A stretch of DNA of 64,000 bases, taken from positions 4,526,001 to 4,590,000 of the forward strand of contig NZ_CP021731.1 in NCBI RefSeq assembly GCF_003628555.1, written 5' to 3'. The number at the start of each line of letters is the position of its first letter. Positions within the stretch are counted from its first letter, which is position 1. A program made the translations under genes and the position numbers. Positions 28,785 through 40,583 of the stretch are shown here, piece after piece. Source of the DNA: Azoarcus sp. DN11. GTDB taxonomy: Bacteria; Pseudomonadota; Gammaproteobacteria; Burkholderiales; Rhodocyclaceae. The notes beneath the pieces are model-generated. The model was given only the letters and a program-made list of their open reading frames with translations, was not told the DNA's origin and did no database searches.

Positions 28785-30851
28785 GTGACTGCCCTCCCGA
28801 CCCCGCTTCCCGGTCTGTGCATGGCCCTCGCCTGCGGCGCGATCGGTTCGGCCACGGCATTTGCCGGAGATTCGTATTTCGAGGAGCTGCCACTGGTGCT
28901 GAGCGCGACGCGCCTGCCGCAGCCCCGGCACGAGGTGCCAGGTGCCGTCACGGTCATCGATCGCGAGCTGATCGCCGCCACCGGCTACCGTGACCTCGCG
29001 CGCGTGCTGCGCCTGGTCGCGGGCATGCAGGTCGGCCAGGAGCGGGGCCACCGGCAGTGGGTGACCTACCACGGCCTGTCCAATGACTTTCCGACGGAAA
29101 TGCAGGTGCTGATCGACGGCCAGTCGGTCATCACTCCGAACGCCTTCGGCGGCATGGACTGGACGGGACTCGCGGTGACGCTGGACGAGATCGACCGCAT
29201 CGAGGTCGTGCGCGGCACCAACGCGACGAGCTTCGGCGCGAACGCCTTCCTCGGCGTCATCAACATCATCACCCGGCACAGCGCGGAAGGCCGGGGGATG
29301 TCCGTCGGCGTCCGCGCCGGCGCCGGCCAGGTGCGCGACGCACAATTCACCTGGAGCGGCGGCGAGGCCCCGCTGACGCTGCGGGCAAGCGCCGCAACGC
29401 AGCACGATGCGGGCTTCAGGCACCTGAACGACTCGCGCCACACCGACACCTTCTCGCTGCGCGGCGACCTCCAGCTCTCGCCGCGCGATTCCGTGCTGAT
29501 GCGCGTCGCGGCGAACACGGGCCTGCGCGGCGAGGGCTACGCCGGGTCGGTGTTCGACAACAACGCCGTTCGCGACAGCCGCAACGACAGCGAGACCCTG
29601 CACCTGCAGTGGCAGCACAACGACACCGCCGACGACGAGTGGCTGGTCAATTACTACCGCAACCGCGAGCGCATCCGCGATGAGTGGCTCGCGAGCGCGC
29701 CGCCGTTCTTCCCGGCCGTGCCGCTCGACCGCGACCGTACCAGCGTACGCGACAGCCTCGAGGTGCAGCACCGCAGCGCCCCGCGGCGCGACCTCCAGTT
29801 CGTGTGGGGCGGCGAGGCGCGGCGCGAGGAGGTCGACTCGCCCTTCCTGTTCTTCGGCGGCAACCCGGCGGCGCAATACCTGTACCGCCTGTTCGGCGAC
29901 CTCGAGTGGCGCGTCCTCGACACGGTGGCGCTCAACGCCGGCGGTGCGCAGGAACGCTACTCCGGCGCGGAGAGCCATTTCAGCCCGCGCGCGTTCGCGA
30001 ACTGGCAGGTGGCGCCGGGCCACACCCTGCGTGCCGGCTATTCACGCGCCTTCCGCCAGCACAACGTGTTCGAGCGCCTCGGCGACATCCGCGCGATCGA
30101 CCCGGCGAGCGGCGCGGTGCTGGTCCGCCCCTTCCTGCCCAATCCCGACCTCCGGCAAACACGCATCCATACCACCGAGGCCGGCTACTTCGGGCGCTTC
30201 GACACGTGGAACACGACGCTCGACGTGCGCGTGTTCGAGGAGCGCATCCACGACTTCATCGTGCGCGTGCCGCAACCCGATCCGGCGCCCGCGCCGCTCC
30301 TGTCGCCGAGCCGCAGCCCCTTCCCGTTCGGCCTCGGCTCGACACGCTACGAGAACCTCGATTCCACCGTACGCCTGCACGGCATCGAATACGAGCTGTC
30401 GACGCGTCCGCGTGACGGCACGGAACTGCGCCTCGCGCACAGCATCGTCGACCGCAGCAGCCGCGAGCCCGGTATCGACGACCGCAGCGCCCCCTACACG
30501 GCCAGCCTGAGCTGGCTGCAGGACTGGGGGCGCGGCTGGAAGAGCATGCTCAGCATCCTGCGCATGGGACCGCTCGCGGGCGGCGACGGCTTCGTGCCGA
30601 GCTTCCGCTACGTGGCGCGACCGTACACGACGGTCGATGCGAACATCAGCCACACGACGCACATCGACGGTCACTCGGTGCAGTTCGCGCTGACGGCATT
30701 GAACCTCGGCAAGCGCCACCAGGAGATCGCCGACCGCAGCCAGCAGGCCGCCCAGCTGGCTGCGACCGGCAGCAACGCCCCGGTCAATCCCGTGAGCCGG
30801 AGCGTGTACCTGTCGATGACGCTGGCGCTCGAACGCTCCACGCGCGAATGA
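28785..30851 (+). CDS. TonB-dependent outer-membrane receptor
   Basis: About 688 residues. After a signal peptide ending near ATAFAGD comes a plug domain: LVLSATRLPQPRHEVPGAVT, VIDRELIAATGYRDLARVLR, VDGQSV-like IDGQSV and IEVVRGTNATSFGANAFLGV with INIITR. A long beta-barrel with alternating aromatic strands follows. TonB-ExbBD-driven receptors import siderophores, cobalamin or other large ligands; this one lacks a recognisable ligand signature. GTG 28785 is the preferred start, though an in-frame ATG 28725 exists and no strong ribosome site marks either. It overlaps the DOMON-like gene by 4 nt (ATGA), so the two are translationally coupled. Confidence 0.88.
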   Translation: MTALPTPLPGLCMALACGAIGSATAFAGDSYFEELPLVLSATRLPQPRHEVPGAVTVIDRELIAATGYRDLARVLRLVAGMQVGQERGHRQWVTYHGLSNDFPTEMQVLIDGQSVITPNAFGGMDWTGLAVTLDEIDRIEVVRGTNATSFGANAFLGVINIITRHSAEGRGMSVGVRAGAGQVRDAQFTWSGGEAPLTLRASAATQHDAGFRHLNDSRHTDTFSLRGDLQLSPRDSVLMRVAANTGLRGEGYAGSVFDNNAVRDSRNDSETLHLQWQHNDTADDEWLVNYYRNRERIRDEWLASAPPFFPAVPLDRDRTSVRDSLEVQHRSAPRRDLQFVWGGEARREEVDSPFLFFGGNPAAQYLYRLFGDLEWRVLDTVALNAGGAQERYSGAESHFSPRAFANWQVAPGHTLRAGYSRAFRQHNVFERLGDIRAIDPASGAVLVRPFLPNPDLRQTRIHTTEAGYFGRFDTWNTTLDVRVFEERIHDFIVRVPQPDPAPAPLLSPSRSPFPFGLGSTRYENLDSTVRLHGIEYELSTRPRDGTELRLAHSIVDRSSREPGIDDRSAPYTASLSWLQDWGRGWKSMLSILRMGPLAGGDGFVPSFRYVARPYTTVDANISHTTHIDGHSVQFALTALNLGKRHQEIADRSQQAAQLAATGSNAPVNPVSRSVYLSMTLALERSTRE

Positions 30852-31396
30852 ACGCCCGCCACACGCTCGCGCTGCGGCCGCATCCGCAGACGCCAGGCAG
30901 CCCGATCACGGAACTCAACGCAGAGCTGCGACAACGGCCGGACGGCGCGCTGCACCTGCATTTCGAACTGCGCGGCGCCCTCGAGCGCGTGCTCGTCCCC
31001 GCCCCGCGGGCGCCCGCCGCCGCCGACGGCCTGTGGGCGCACACCTGCTGCGAAGCCTTCATCGGCGTCGCGGGCAGCGCCGCCTACCGCGAGTTCAACT
31101 TCTCGCCGTCGGGCCGCTGGGCGATCTACGACTTCGACGCCTACCGCGCGCGCGCGTCCGCGGCCGTGCCGCTGCCGCCCCCCGCGATCACGCTCGAGCG
31201 GCGTGGCGACGTGCTGGCGCTGGACGCGGTGCTGGCGCCGGCGGCCCTACCCGACGGCGCCGCGTTGCAGATCGGGCTCGCGACGGTCGTCGAAGCGGCC
31301 GACGGCACGCTATCCTATTGGGCGCTGCACCACCCCGGTGCCCGGCCCGACTTCCACCACCGCGACGCCTTCACGCTGACGCTCCTTCGGCGCTGA
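30848..31396 (+). CDS. DOMON-like domain protein
   Basis: 182 residues, mostly beta. Landmarks are LALRPHPQTPGSPITELNAE, the LWAHTCCEAFIGVAGSAAYR segment, EFNFSPSGRWAIYDFDAYR and HHPGARPDFHHRDAFTL at the C-terminus. This is the pattern of the DOMON-like type 9 family, related to ligand- or heme-binding DOMON domains. There is no signal peptide, so it is likely cytoplasmic. It is coupled to the upstream TonB receptor by an ATGA overlap and is followed 26 nt later by a NamZ-type gene, suggesting one operon. The ligand is unknown. Confidence 0.8.
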   Translation: MNARHTLALRPHPQTPGSPITELNAELRQRPDGALHLHFELRGALERVLVPAPRAPAAADGLWAHTCCEAFIGVAGSAAYREFNFSPSGRWAIYDFDAYRARASAAVPLPPPAITLERRGDVLALDAVLAPAALPDGAALQIGLATVVEAADGTLSYWALHHPGARPDFHHRDAFTLTLLRR

Positions 31397-31422
31397 GCGC
31401 GCCGCGTACCACCGGAACACCC

Positions 31423-32643
31423 ATGACCGCTTCCATCCGGTTCGGCCTCGACCGCCTGCTCGCAGACCCCGCGCTGCGCCGCCCGCTCGCCGGCCGCCGC
31501 GTCGCCCTGCTCGCCCACCCCGCCTCGGTCACGCGCGACCTCACCCATTCGCTCGACGCGCTCGCGGCGCGGCCCGACATCCGCCTCAGCGCCGCCTTCG
31601 GCCCGCAGCACGGCCTGCGCGGCGACAAGCAGGACAACATGGTCGAGTCGCCCGATTTCATCGACCCGGCGCACGGCATCCCGGTCTTCAGCCTGTACGG
31701 CGAGGTGCGGCGCCCCACCGACGCGATGATGGATACGTTCGACGTGCTGCTCGTCGACCTGCAGGACCTCGGCTGCCGCATCTACACCTTCATCACGACG
31801 CTGCGCTACGTACTGGAAGCCGCGGCGCACCACGGCAAGGCCGTGTGGGTGCTCGACCGTCCCAACCCCGCCGGCCGCCCGGTCGAAGGCCTCATGCTGC
31901 GCCCCGGCTGGGAAAGCTTCGTCGGCGCCGGCCCGCTGCCGATGCGCCACGGCCTGACGATGGGCGAGCTCGCGCGCTGGTTCGTCGCGACGCTGCAGCT
32001 CGACGTCGACTGCCAGGTCGTCGCGATGGACGGCTGGCAGCCGGACGCCGCACCGGGCCACGGCTGGCCGCTGGGCGAGCGCAGCTGGGTCAATCCCAGT
32101 CCCAACGCGCCCAACCTGTCGATGGCGCGCGCCTACGCCGGCACCGTGATGCTGGAAGGCACGACGCTGTCCGAAGGCCGCGGCACGACGCGTCCGCTCG
32201 AGCTCTTCGGCGCCCCCGACATCGACGCGCGCGCGCTCCGCGCCGAGATGCGCCGCCTCGCGCCGCACTGGCTCGCAGGCTGCGTGCTGCGCGAATGCTG
32301 GTTCGAACCCACCTTCCACAAGCACGCCGGCAAGCTGTGCAGCGGCCTGCAGATCCACGTCGAGGACCCCGCGCACTACGACCACGCCGCCTTCCGCCCG
32401 TGGCGCGTGCAGGCGCTCGCGTTCAAGGCGCTGCGCCGCCTGCAGCCCGACTACCCGCTGTGGCGCGATTTTGCCTACGAGTACGAGCACCACCGCCTCG
32501 CCATCGACCTCATCAACGGCAGCGAACTGCTGCGGCAATGGGTCGACGATCCGGCCGCGACGCCGGCCGACCTCGACGCGCTGACCGTCCCCGACGAGAC
32601 CGCGTGGACCGCGGCGCGCGAACCCTTCCTGCTCTATCGCTGA
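31423..32643 (+). CDS. DUF1343 / NamZ-type exo-beta-N-acetylmuramidase
   Basis: 406 residues of the DUF1343 family, now classed as GH171 after Bacillus subtilis NamZ, which releases terminal N-acetylmuramic acid from peptidoglycan fragments. Family landmarks are GRRVALLAHPASVTRDL, SAAFGPQHGLRGDKQDNM, VFSLYGEVRRPT, VLLVDLQDLGCRIYTFITT, WVLDRPNPAGRPVEGLML, MLEGTTLSEGRGTTRPLELF and the C-terminal FAYEYEHHRLAIDLINGS. No signal peptide is visible, so the enzyme may act on imported muropeptides in the cytoplasm. ATG 31423 lies 26 nt after the DOMON-like gene. Confidence 0.88.
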   Translation: MTASIRFGLDRLLADPALRRPLAGRRVALLAHPASVTRDLTHSLDALAARPDIRLSAAFGPQHGLRGDKQDNMVESPDFIDPAHGIPVFSLYGEVRRPTDAMMDTFDVLLVDLQDLGCRIYTFITTLRYVLEAAAHHGKAVWVLDRPNPAGRPVEGLMLRPGWESFVGAGPLPMRHGLTMGELARWFVATLQLDVDCQVVAMDGWQPDAAPGHGWPLGERSWVNPSPNAPNLSMARAYAGTVMLEGTTLSEGRGTTRPLELFGAPDIDARALRAEMRRLAPHWLAGCVLRECWFEPTFHKHAGKLCSGLQIHVEDPAHYDHAAFRPWRVQALAFKALRRLQPDYPLWRDFAYEYEHHRLAIDLINGSELLRQWVDDPAATPADLDALTVPDETAWTAAREPFLLYR

Positions 32644-32808
32644 AAGGGGCGACCCCGCGGGCCGCTGCGCCAGAGCCATCCCCCGCGACGCCTCCGCGCG
32701 ACGACGGCCTGGGCGCGCGCGGTCAACACCTTGATACAAATCACTTCCCCATGACCGGGCCGACGCCTGCAAAGTGGCGCCCGTGTTTCCCCCGGATGGA
32801 GAAGTAGC

Positions 32809-33120
32809 TTGCTGACGAAACGCCTGATCTGCGCCACGCTCACGCTGAGCGTACTCACTCCCCTGGTCGCCGCCGCCGCCGGGGCCTTCGTTCCCGCAGC
32901 CGTGGACACGCAGCCGCAGCGTTCGACCGAACCCGAACCGGACGCGAACTACGTTTTCGGCCTGCTCGATCGCGACGGTGACGGCCGCATCGACGGCATC
33001 GAAGCGCGCGCCTCGGCACCGCTGGTGAAGTACTTCGGCGACATCGACACCGATGGCGACGGCAACATCAGCCGTGCCGAATGGGAAGCCTACTTCCTGC
33101 ACCAGACCCCGCACGCCTGA
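32809..33120 (+). CDS. Exported EF-hand calcium-binding protein
   Basis: 103 residues. A signal peptide (KRLICATLTLSVLTPLVAAA) precedes two EF-hand loops, DRDGDGRIDGIEA and DTDGDGNISRAEW, each with the D-x-D-x-D-G...E calcium ligand pattern. Small periplasmic EF-hand proteins of this type are of unknown role, probably calcium buffering or signalling. The start is an unusual TTG at 32809, supported by GGAGAAG upstream and by the signal peptide running from it. The 165-bp gap upstream separates it from the NamZ gene. Confidence 0.82.
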   Translation: MLTKRLICATLTLSVLTPLVAAAAGAFVPAAVDTQPQRSTEPEPDANYVFGLLDRDGDGRIDGIEARASAPLVKYFGDIDTDGDGNISRAEWEAYFLHQTPHA

Positions 33121-33286
33121 GGCGCTCGACCCGCGCAACACCGCTCGCAGCGCCCGAAGGCGCGCGCGCCGCATCCGCTTGGCGCTTCACCGCATTGCGC
33201 CGCGCAGCCGCCGCGGCAGCTACAATTCGCAACAGGGTGTTGCGCCGGCCCCACGGCGCGGCACGACTGCCACCGGAGCCCATGCG

Positions 33287-34228
33287 ATGAACAACGCCCT
33301 GCGCATCTTTGCGTGCCATTCCAACCGCGCGCTGGCTGCGGAAATCTGTGACACGCTCGGGCTGGCGCTGAGCCCGCTCGAAATCTCGCGCTTCTCCAAC
33401 GACAACCTGCATGTGCAGATCCGCGAGAACGTGCGCGAGCGCGACGTCTTCGTCGTGCAATCCTTCACCGAGCCCGTCAGCGACCACATCATGGAGCTGA
33501 TGATCACGCTCGACGCGCTCCGGAGCGCGTCGGCGCGGCGCGTCACCGCGGTGATCCCCTACTATTCCTACGCGCGCTCCGACAAGAAGGACGCCCCGCG
33601 CATCTCGATCACCGGGCGCCTGATCGCCGACATGCTGCAGACCGCGGGCGCGAACCGCGTGCTGACGATGGACCTGCATGCCGACCAGGTGCACGGCTTC
33701 TTCTCGGTGCCGGTCGACCATCTCACCGCGATCCCCACCATCGCCGATCACTTCCGCCGCAACTACGACCTCGCACACATGGTCGCGTGCGCGACCGATG
33801 CCGGGGGCGCGAAGCGCGTCGGGCGTTTCTCGGAGCGCCTCGGCATCCCGATGGCGATCATCGACAAGCGCCGCGTCAGCGACACCAACGTCACCCACGG
33901 CGAGGTCGTCGGCGACGTGAAGGGGCGCGACGTCGTGATCTTCGAGGACGAGATCGCGACCGGCGGCACGCTGTTGTCGACCGTCGCCACGCTGAAGGCC
34001 GCGGGCGTACGCTCGATCCACGTCGGCGCCGTGCACGCGGTGCTGTGCGGCCCGGCGATCGAGCGCCTGCGCGATGCGCCGATCGAATCCATCGTCGTCA
34101 CCAACACCGTGCATATGCCGCCCGGCAAGCACCTCGACAAGATCACGCAGCTCACTGTCGCCCCGCTCTTCGCCGCGGCGATCGAGCGCATCCACAGCGG
34201 CGAGAGCGTCGGCGCGCTGTTCGCGTGA
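33287..34228 (+). CDS. Ribose-phosphate pyrophosphokinase-like protein (divergent)
   Basis: 313 residues. The PRPP synthetase fold is clear: RFSNDNLHVQIRENVRERD, AVIPYYSYARSDKKDAPR, LTMDLHADQVHGFFSVPVDH and IDKRRVSDTNV. In the PRPP-binding loop the usual DDxIDTGGT reads EDEIATGGT, and the ACATDAGGAKR segment replaces the common SPDxGGxxRA. These changes suggest a divergent paralog rather than the main housekeeping Prs (E. coli 315 residues). Activity on ribose 5-phosphate and ATP is likely but not assured. ATG 33287 gives the family-typical N-terminus. Confidence 0.82.
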   Translation: MNNALRIFACHSNRALAAEICDTLGLALSPLEISRFSNDNLHVQIRENVRERDVFVVQSFTEPVSDHIMELMITLDALRSASARRVTAVIPYYSYARSDKKDAPRISITGRLIADMLQTAGANRVLTMDLHADQVHGFFSVPVDHLTAIPTIADHFRRNYDLAHMVACATDAGGAKRVGRFSERLGIPMAIIDKRRVSDTNVTHGEVVGDVKGRDVVIFEDEIATGGTLLSTVATLKAAGVRSIHVGAVHAVLCGPAIERLRDAPIESIVVTNTVHMPPGKHLDKITQLTVAPLFAAAIERIHSGESVGALFA

Positions 34229-34250
34229 GCGCTGGCGCTCAGGCCGGGTC

Positions 34251-35183
34251 TCAGGCTGGGTGATTGGCCGCGAGCCAGGCCTCGTAGCCGCCCTTCAGCG
34301 GCCGCACCGCGGCATAGCCGAGTTCGCCCAGCACATGCGCCGCACGCACCGCGGTCGCGTCGCCCGGGCACGCGCACATCGTCACGATGGGCTGTTCGCG
34401 CGGCCAGTCGCGCACCGCGTCCATCAGCTTTTCGACGTCTGCGCCGCGCGCGCCGGCAATCGGCCCCGTCTCGGCGACCATCGCCGCACTGCGCAGGTCG
34501 AGCAGCAGCGGCGGCGCCTCGGATGCCAGCGCTTCCACCAGCTCCAGCGGCGTCACATGCGGGATCGCCGCGAGCCTCTCGAAGCGATGGCGCTGCCACA
34601 GCTTCCACACCAGCCAGCCCGCGAGCGCCAGCGCCAGCGCGACGATGACGATCACCGTCCTGCCGTGGCGGTTCATCGCCGCAAGCGCCTCCTGCAGCTC
34701 GTCGCGCAACCACCAGCCCGCGAGGATCGCCCCGCCCGCCCACAGGCCCGCCCCGGCGCCCGCCGCCAGCAGGAAGCCGGGCAGCGGCATGCGCAGCGAG
34801 CCGGCGATCGGCGGCGCGACGGTCGAGAAGCCCGGCACGAACTTCGCGACGACCAGCGACCACAGGCCCCAGCGCACGAAACGCGCCTCGGTCTGCGTCA
34901 CACAGGACGCCGGATTGATCGACAACCGGCACAGGCCGGACAGCACCCGGTAGCCGAAGATCCGCCCGGCGAGATACCACAGCCAGTCCGCGGCGACCGA
35001 CGCCGCCACCGCCGCCGCGAGCATCGCGCCCGCCGGCCCGGAACCCGCGGCGAGGCTGCCGGCGACGAGCAACGTCGGCACCGCCGGCACCGGCAGGCCC
35101 AGCTGCTGCAACAGCACGTTGACGAAGACGACCCATACCGCATCGCGCTGGATCGCTTCGGTGATCTGGCTGAGATCCATCAT
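34251..35183 (-). CDS. DedA-family membrane protein fused to a rhodanese domain
   Basis: 310 residues. Residues ~1-200 are a DedA/SNARE-associated integral membrane domain (VVFVNVLLQQLGLPVPAVPT, ADWLWYLAGRIFGYR, VVAKFVPGFSTVAPPIAGSL). A basic linker follows, then a rhodanese domain (LLLDLRSAAMVAETGPIAGA with a CACPGDATAVRAAH active-site loop containing the cysteine, then KGGYEAWLAANHPA). DedA proteins act in membrane lipid flipping and proton-dependent homeostasis; rhodaneses transfer sulfane sulfur. The fusion would place sulfur chemistry on the cytoplasmic face. The ATG pair at 35183/35180 follows GGGGCGGG. Confidence 0.88.
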   Translation of the reverse strand: MMDLSQITEAIQRDAVWVVFVNVLLQQLGLPVPAVPTLLVAGSLAAGSGPAGAMLAAAVAASVAADWLWYLAGRIFGYRVLSGLCRLSINPASCVTQTEARFVRWGLWSLVVAKFVPGFSTVAPPIAGSLRMPLPGFLLAAGAGAGLWAGGAILAGWWLRDELQEALAAMNRHGRTVIVIVALALALAGWLVWKLWQRHRFERLAAIPHVTPLELVEALASEAPPLLLDLRSAAMVAETGPIAGARGADVEKLMDAVRDWPREQPIVTMCACPGDATAVRAAHVLGELGYAAVRPLKGGYEAWLAANHPA

Positions 35184-35277
35184 CCCGCCCCGCACGTCGC
35201 CGCCGGGAGCCCCAAATGAACAGAGCCACGATTCTCTCGCGAAAATCGTGGCCCTGCGCAACGGCGATGGAGGCGGT

Positions 35278-35661
35278 TCAGCGTTCCGGTTCGCCTTTCA
35301 GTCCGCGTGCGAAGGCCTTGCTGCCGTCGCGCACCGAATGACCGATCGCGGTGCCGGTGCGCTTCATCGCGTCCCAGGTCACGACCGCGGCGTCGCGCGC
35401 CGTGTGCCCGACCGCGCGGCCGGCGTTCGCGGCGCCGTGGCCGATCTCGCGCCCGGCGTCGCGCGCGCCGGTGCCGATGTCGTGCATCGTCGAGCCGATG
35501 CCGTGACCGACGTCCTCGGCCGTCGTCGTGCCCTGGTTCGACTGCTGCGCCGCGGCGGACAGCGGCACGAGCGCGATGAGCGCGATCGCGCCCGCCGCAA
35601 CGAGGCGCAGGATGGAAGCCGGCTTGCGAGGCCGGCCGGAGCGGATGCGTGTCGGCATCAT
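35278..35661 (-). CDS. Small exported or membrane-anchored protein, glycine/histidine-rich, function unknown
   Basis: 127 residues. The hydrophobic segment LVAAGAIALIALVPLSAAAQ is a signal peptide or anchor. The mature part repeats loosely spaced G-H and D-A-G units (VGHGIGSTMHDIGTGARDAG, EIGHGAANAGRAVGHTARDA), predicted amphipathic helix, ending in a basic tail. No family was recognised. ATG 35661 is preceded by AGGAGAG. It lies upstream of the DedA-rhodanese gene on the same strand. Confidence 0.65.
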   Translation of the reverse strand: MMPTRIRSGRPRKPASILRLVAAGAIALIALVPLSAAAQQSNQGTTTAEDVGHGIGSTMHDIGTGARDAGREIGHGAANAGRAVGHTARDAAVVTWDAMKRTGTAIGHSVRDGSKAFARGLKGEPER

Positions 35662-35749
35662 CGGGGCTCTCCTCTCGACATGCTGCCCATTCATCATCTC
35701 AGTTTACGTCGCCCCTGCGATCCCGGCAGTAAGCGGGCGTAACCCGGCG

Positions 35750-39457
<3,708 letters not shown>

Positions 39458-39500
39458 GGTCTACCTCGGTCGTGCGGTTCAGACACCGGGCAGACGCTGC

Positions 39501-39547
39501 AAAGAAAAACGGCGCGGCAAACCCGGCTGGTGGTTTGCGAGCGCCGT
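39501..39547 (-). terminator. Riboswitch-controlled intrinsic terminator in the metH leader
   Basis: On the minus strand, the 5' arm (39547-39532, ACGGCGCTCGCAAACC) pairs with the 3' arm (39523-39509, GGTTTGCCGCGCCGT), followed by TTTTTCTTT (39509-39501). The 5' arm contains CGGCGCTC (39546-39539), which can instead pair with the aptamer loop. This makes it the expression platform of the SAH riboswitch. Confidence 0.88.
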
Positions 39548-39606
39548 TGTTCGGTTGCCGAGCCTGGCCCGGACTTGGTCCACGGGTCGCAGCGCTCCTC
39601 GGCAAT
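39539..39606 (-). ncRNA. SAH riboswitch aptamer upstream of metH
   Basis: The minus strand carries the conserved SAH riboswitch core: GCCGAGGAGCGCTGCGACC near the 5' end and GCCAGGCTCGGC later, forming the P1 stem (CCGAG/CTCGG). GAGCGCTG (39597-39590) can form a pseudoknot of eight pairs with CGGCGCTC (39546-39539). That second strand is also the 5' arm of the terminator, so ligand-stabilised pseudoknot formation should prevent termination. This is the known ON behaviour of SAH riboswitches on methyl-cycle genes such as ahcY and metH. Recognition is by consensus sequence and hand-drawn pairing. Confidence 0.9.
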
Positions 39607-39612
39607 CCGGCG

Positions 39613-39641
39613 ATTCTAGGGAAATTCCCCGCCGGTGCCAA
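39613..39641 (-). promoter_or_regulatory. Sigma-70-type promoter of metH
   Basis: On the minus strand TTGGCA (39641-39636) and TAGAAT (39618-39613) are separated by exactly 17 nt. Transcription would start near 39606, right at the 5' edge of the SAH aptamer, which supports both calls. Confidence 0.75.
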
Positions 39642-39683
39642 GGTGGCGCCGAAAGCCGCGGGCCGGATTCGGCCGGGCCGGGG

Positions 39684-40520
39684 TCAGTCCCCGCTGTCGA
39701 TGAAATCGAGCACGTCCTTGACGAAACGCTCGCGCAGCCACAGGTGCGGCGCGTGGTCGACGTCCTCGTAGATGTGCAGCAGCGCGTTGGGAATGTTGTC
39801 GCGCACGTAGTGGGCGGTGCGCGTGTGGTAGAAGTTGCTCGCGCCGCCGTAGACCAGCAGCGAGGGAACATCGATCTGCTCCAGCACGTCGCGGTAGTCG
39901 GCCGCGGCGAGGCTGGACCAGCAGTCGATCAGCGGCTGCGGGGCCATCTCCCGCAGGCGCTGGCGCGCGAGTTCCATGCCCTCGCCGTTCTCCCGGTACT
40001 TGCGCCGCGCGCGCTCGTTGAGGCTGCGGCCGACGAGGCCCAGCACGCCTTCGGCGAAGTCCTGCTGCAGTTCGCGGACGAAGGCCGCGTTGCGCGCCGC
40101 GTCGAAGTCGCCGTAGATGCCCCAGGTCCAGTCTTCGTCGGTCAGGATGCGCGGCGACTGGTCGATGATGACGAGCTTGCGCAGGCGGGCGCAGCCGAAG
40201 TCGCGGATGTACTGCCACAGCGTCAGCGCCCCCATCGAATGGCCGATGACGATCGCGTCGCGCAGCTTACAGTGCTCGAGCATCTCCTCGAGGTCGCGCG
40301 CCATGCGCGCCGCGCTCACCGGCGTGCGCGCATGCAGCGCGTGGCCGCCGTGCCCGCGCGCATCCCAGCGATACACGCGGTGGCGCGCGGCGAAGGCCTC
40401 GACGAAGGGATTCCAGTCGCGGTGGCTCGCGGTCCAGCCGTGCAGCAACACGAGCGGCGGCCCCTCGCCGTCGATCTTCACGTGGATGTGCTCGCCGTCG
40501 CCGGCCCGAAAATGGATCAT
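39684..40520 (-). CDS. Alpha/beta hydrolase, substrate unknown
   Basis: 278 residues of the alpha/beta hydrolase fold. Visible are the oxyanion HGW motif (LVLLHGWTASHRDW), the nucleophile elbow GHSMGALTLW and the late histidine region YEDVDHAPHLWLRERF. A third catalytic acid is plausible near PSLLVYGGASNFY. Such enzymes hydrolyse esters, thioesters or C-C bonds; the substrate cannot be set. The start ATG 40520 fits the family N-terminus (HFRAGDGEHIHVKIDGEGPP). It lies upstream of metH's promoter on the same strand, separated by the riboswitch leader. Confidence 0.85.
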   Translation of the reverse strand: MIHFRAGDGEHIHVKIDGEGPPLVLLHGWTASHRDWNPFVEAFAARHRVYRWDARGHGGHALHARTPVSAARMARDLEEMLEHCKLRDAIVIGHSMGALTLWQYIRDFGCARLRKLVIIDQSPRILTDEDWTWGIYGDFDAARNAAFVRELQQDFAEGVLGLVGRSLNERARRKYRENGEGMELARQRLREMAPQPLIDCWSSLAAADYRDVLEQIDVPSLLVYGGASNFYHTRTAHYVRDNIPNALLHIYEDVDHAPHLWLRERFVKDVLDFIDSGD

Positions 40521-40583
40521 CGCAATACCCGCTGGCAGTCTGTGCTGCAGCGCAGTATAAGCCGTGAAGGCGGCGGGCGCGGA

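Noticed and set aside
35225-35252. 9-bp hairpin GCCACGATT/AATCGTGGC upstream of the DedA-rhodanese gene
   Set aside because: No T tract follows on either strand. It may be an operator or a weak terminator, but nothing allows a firm call.
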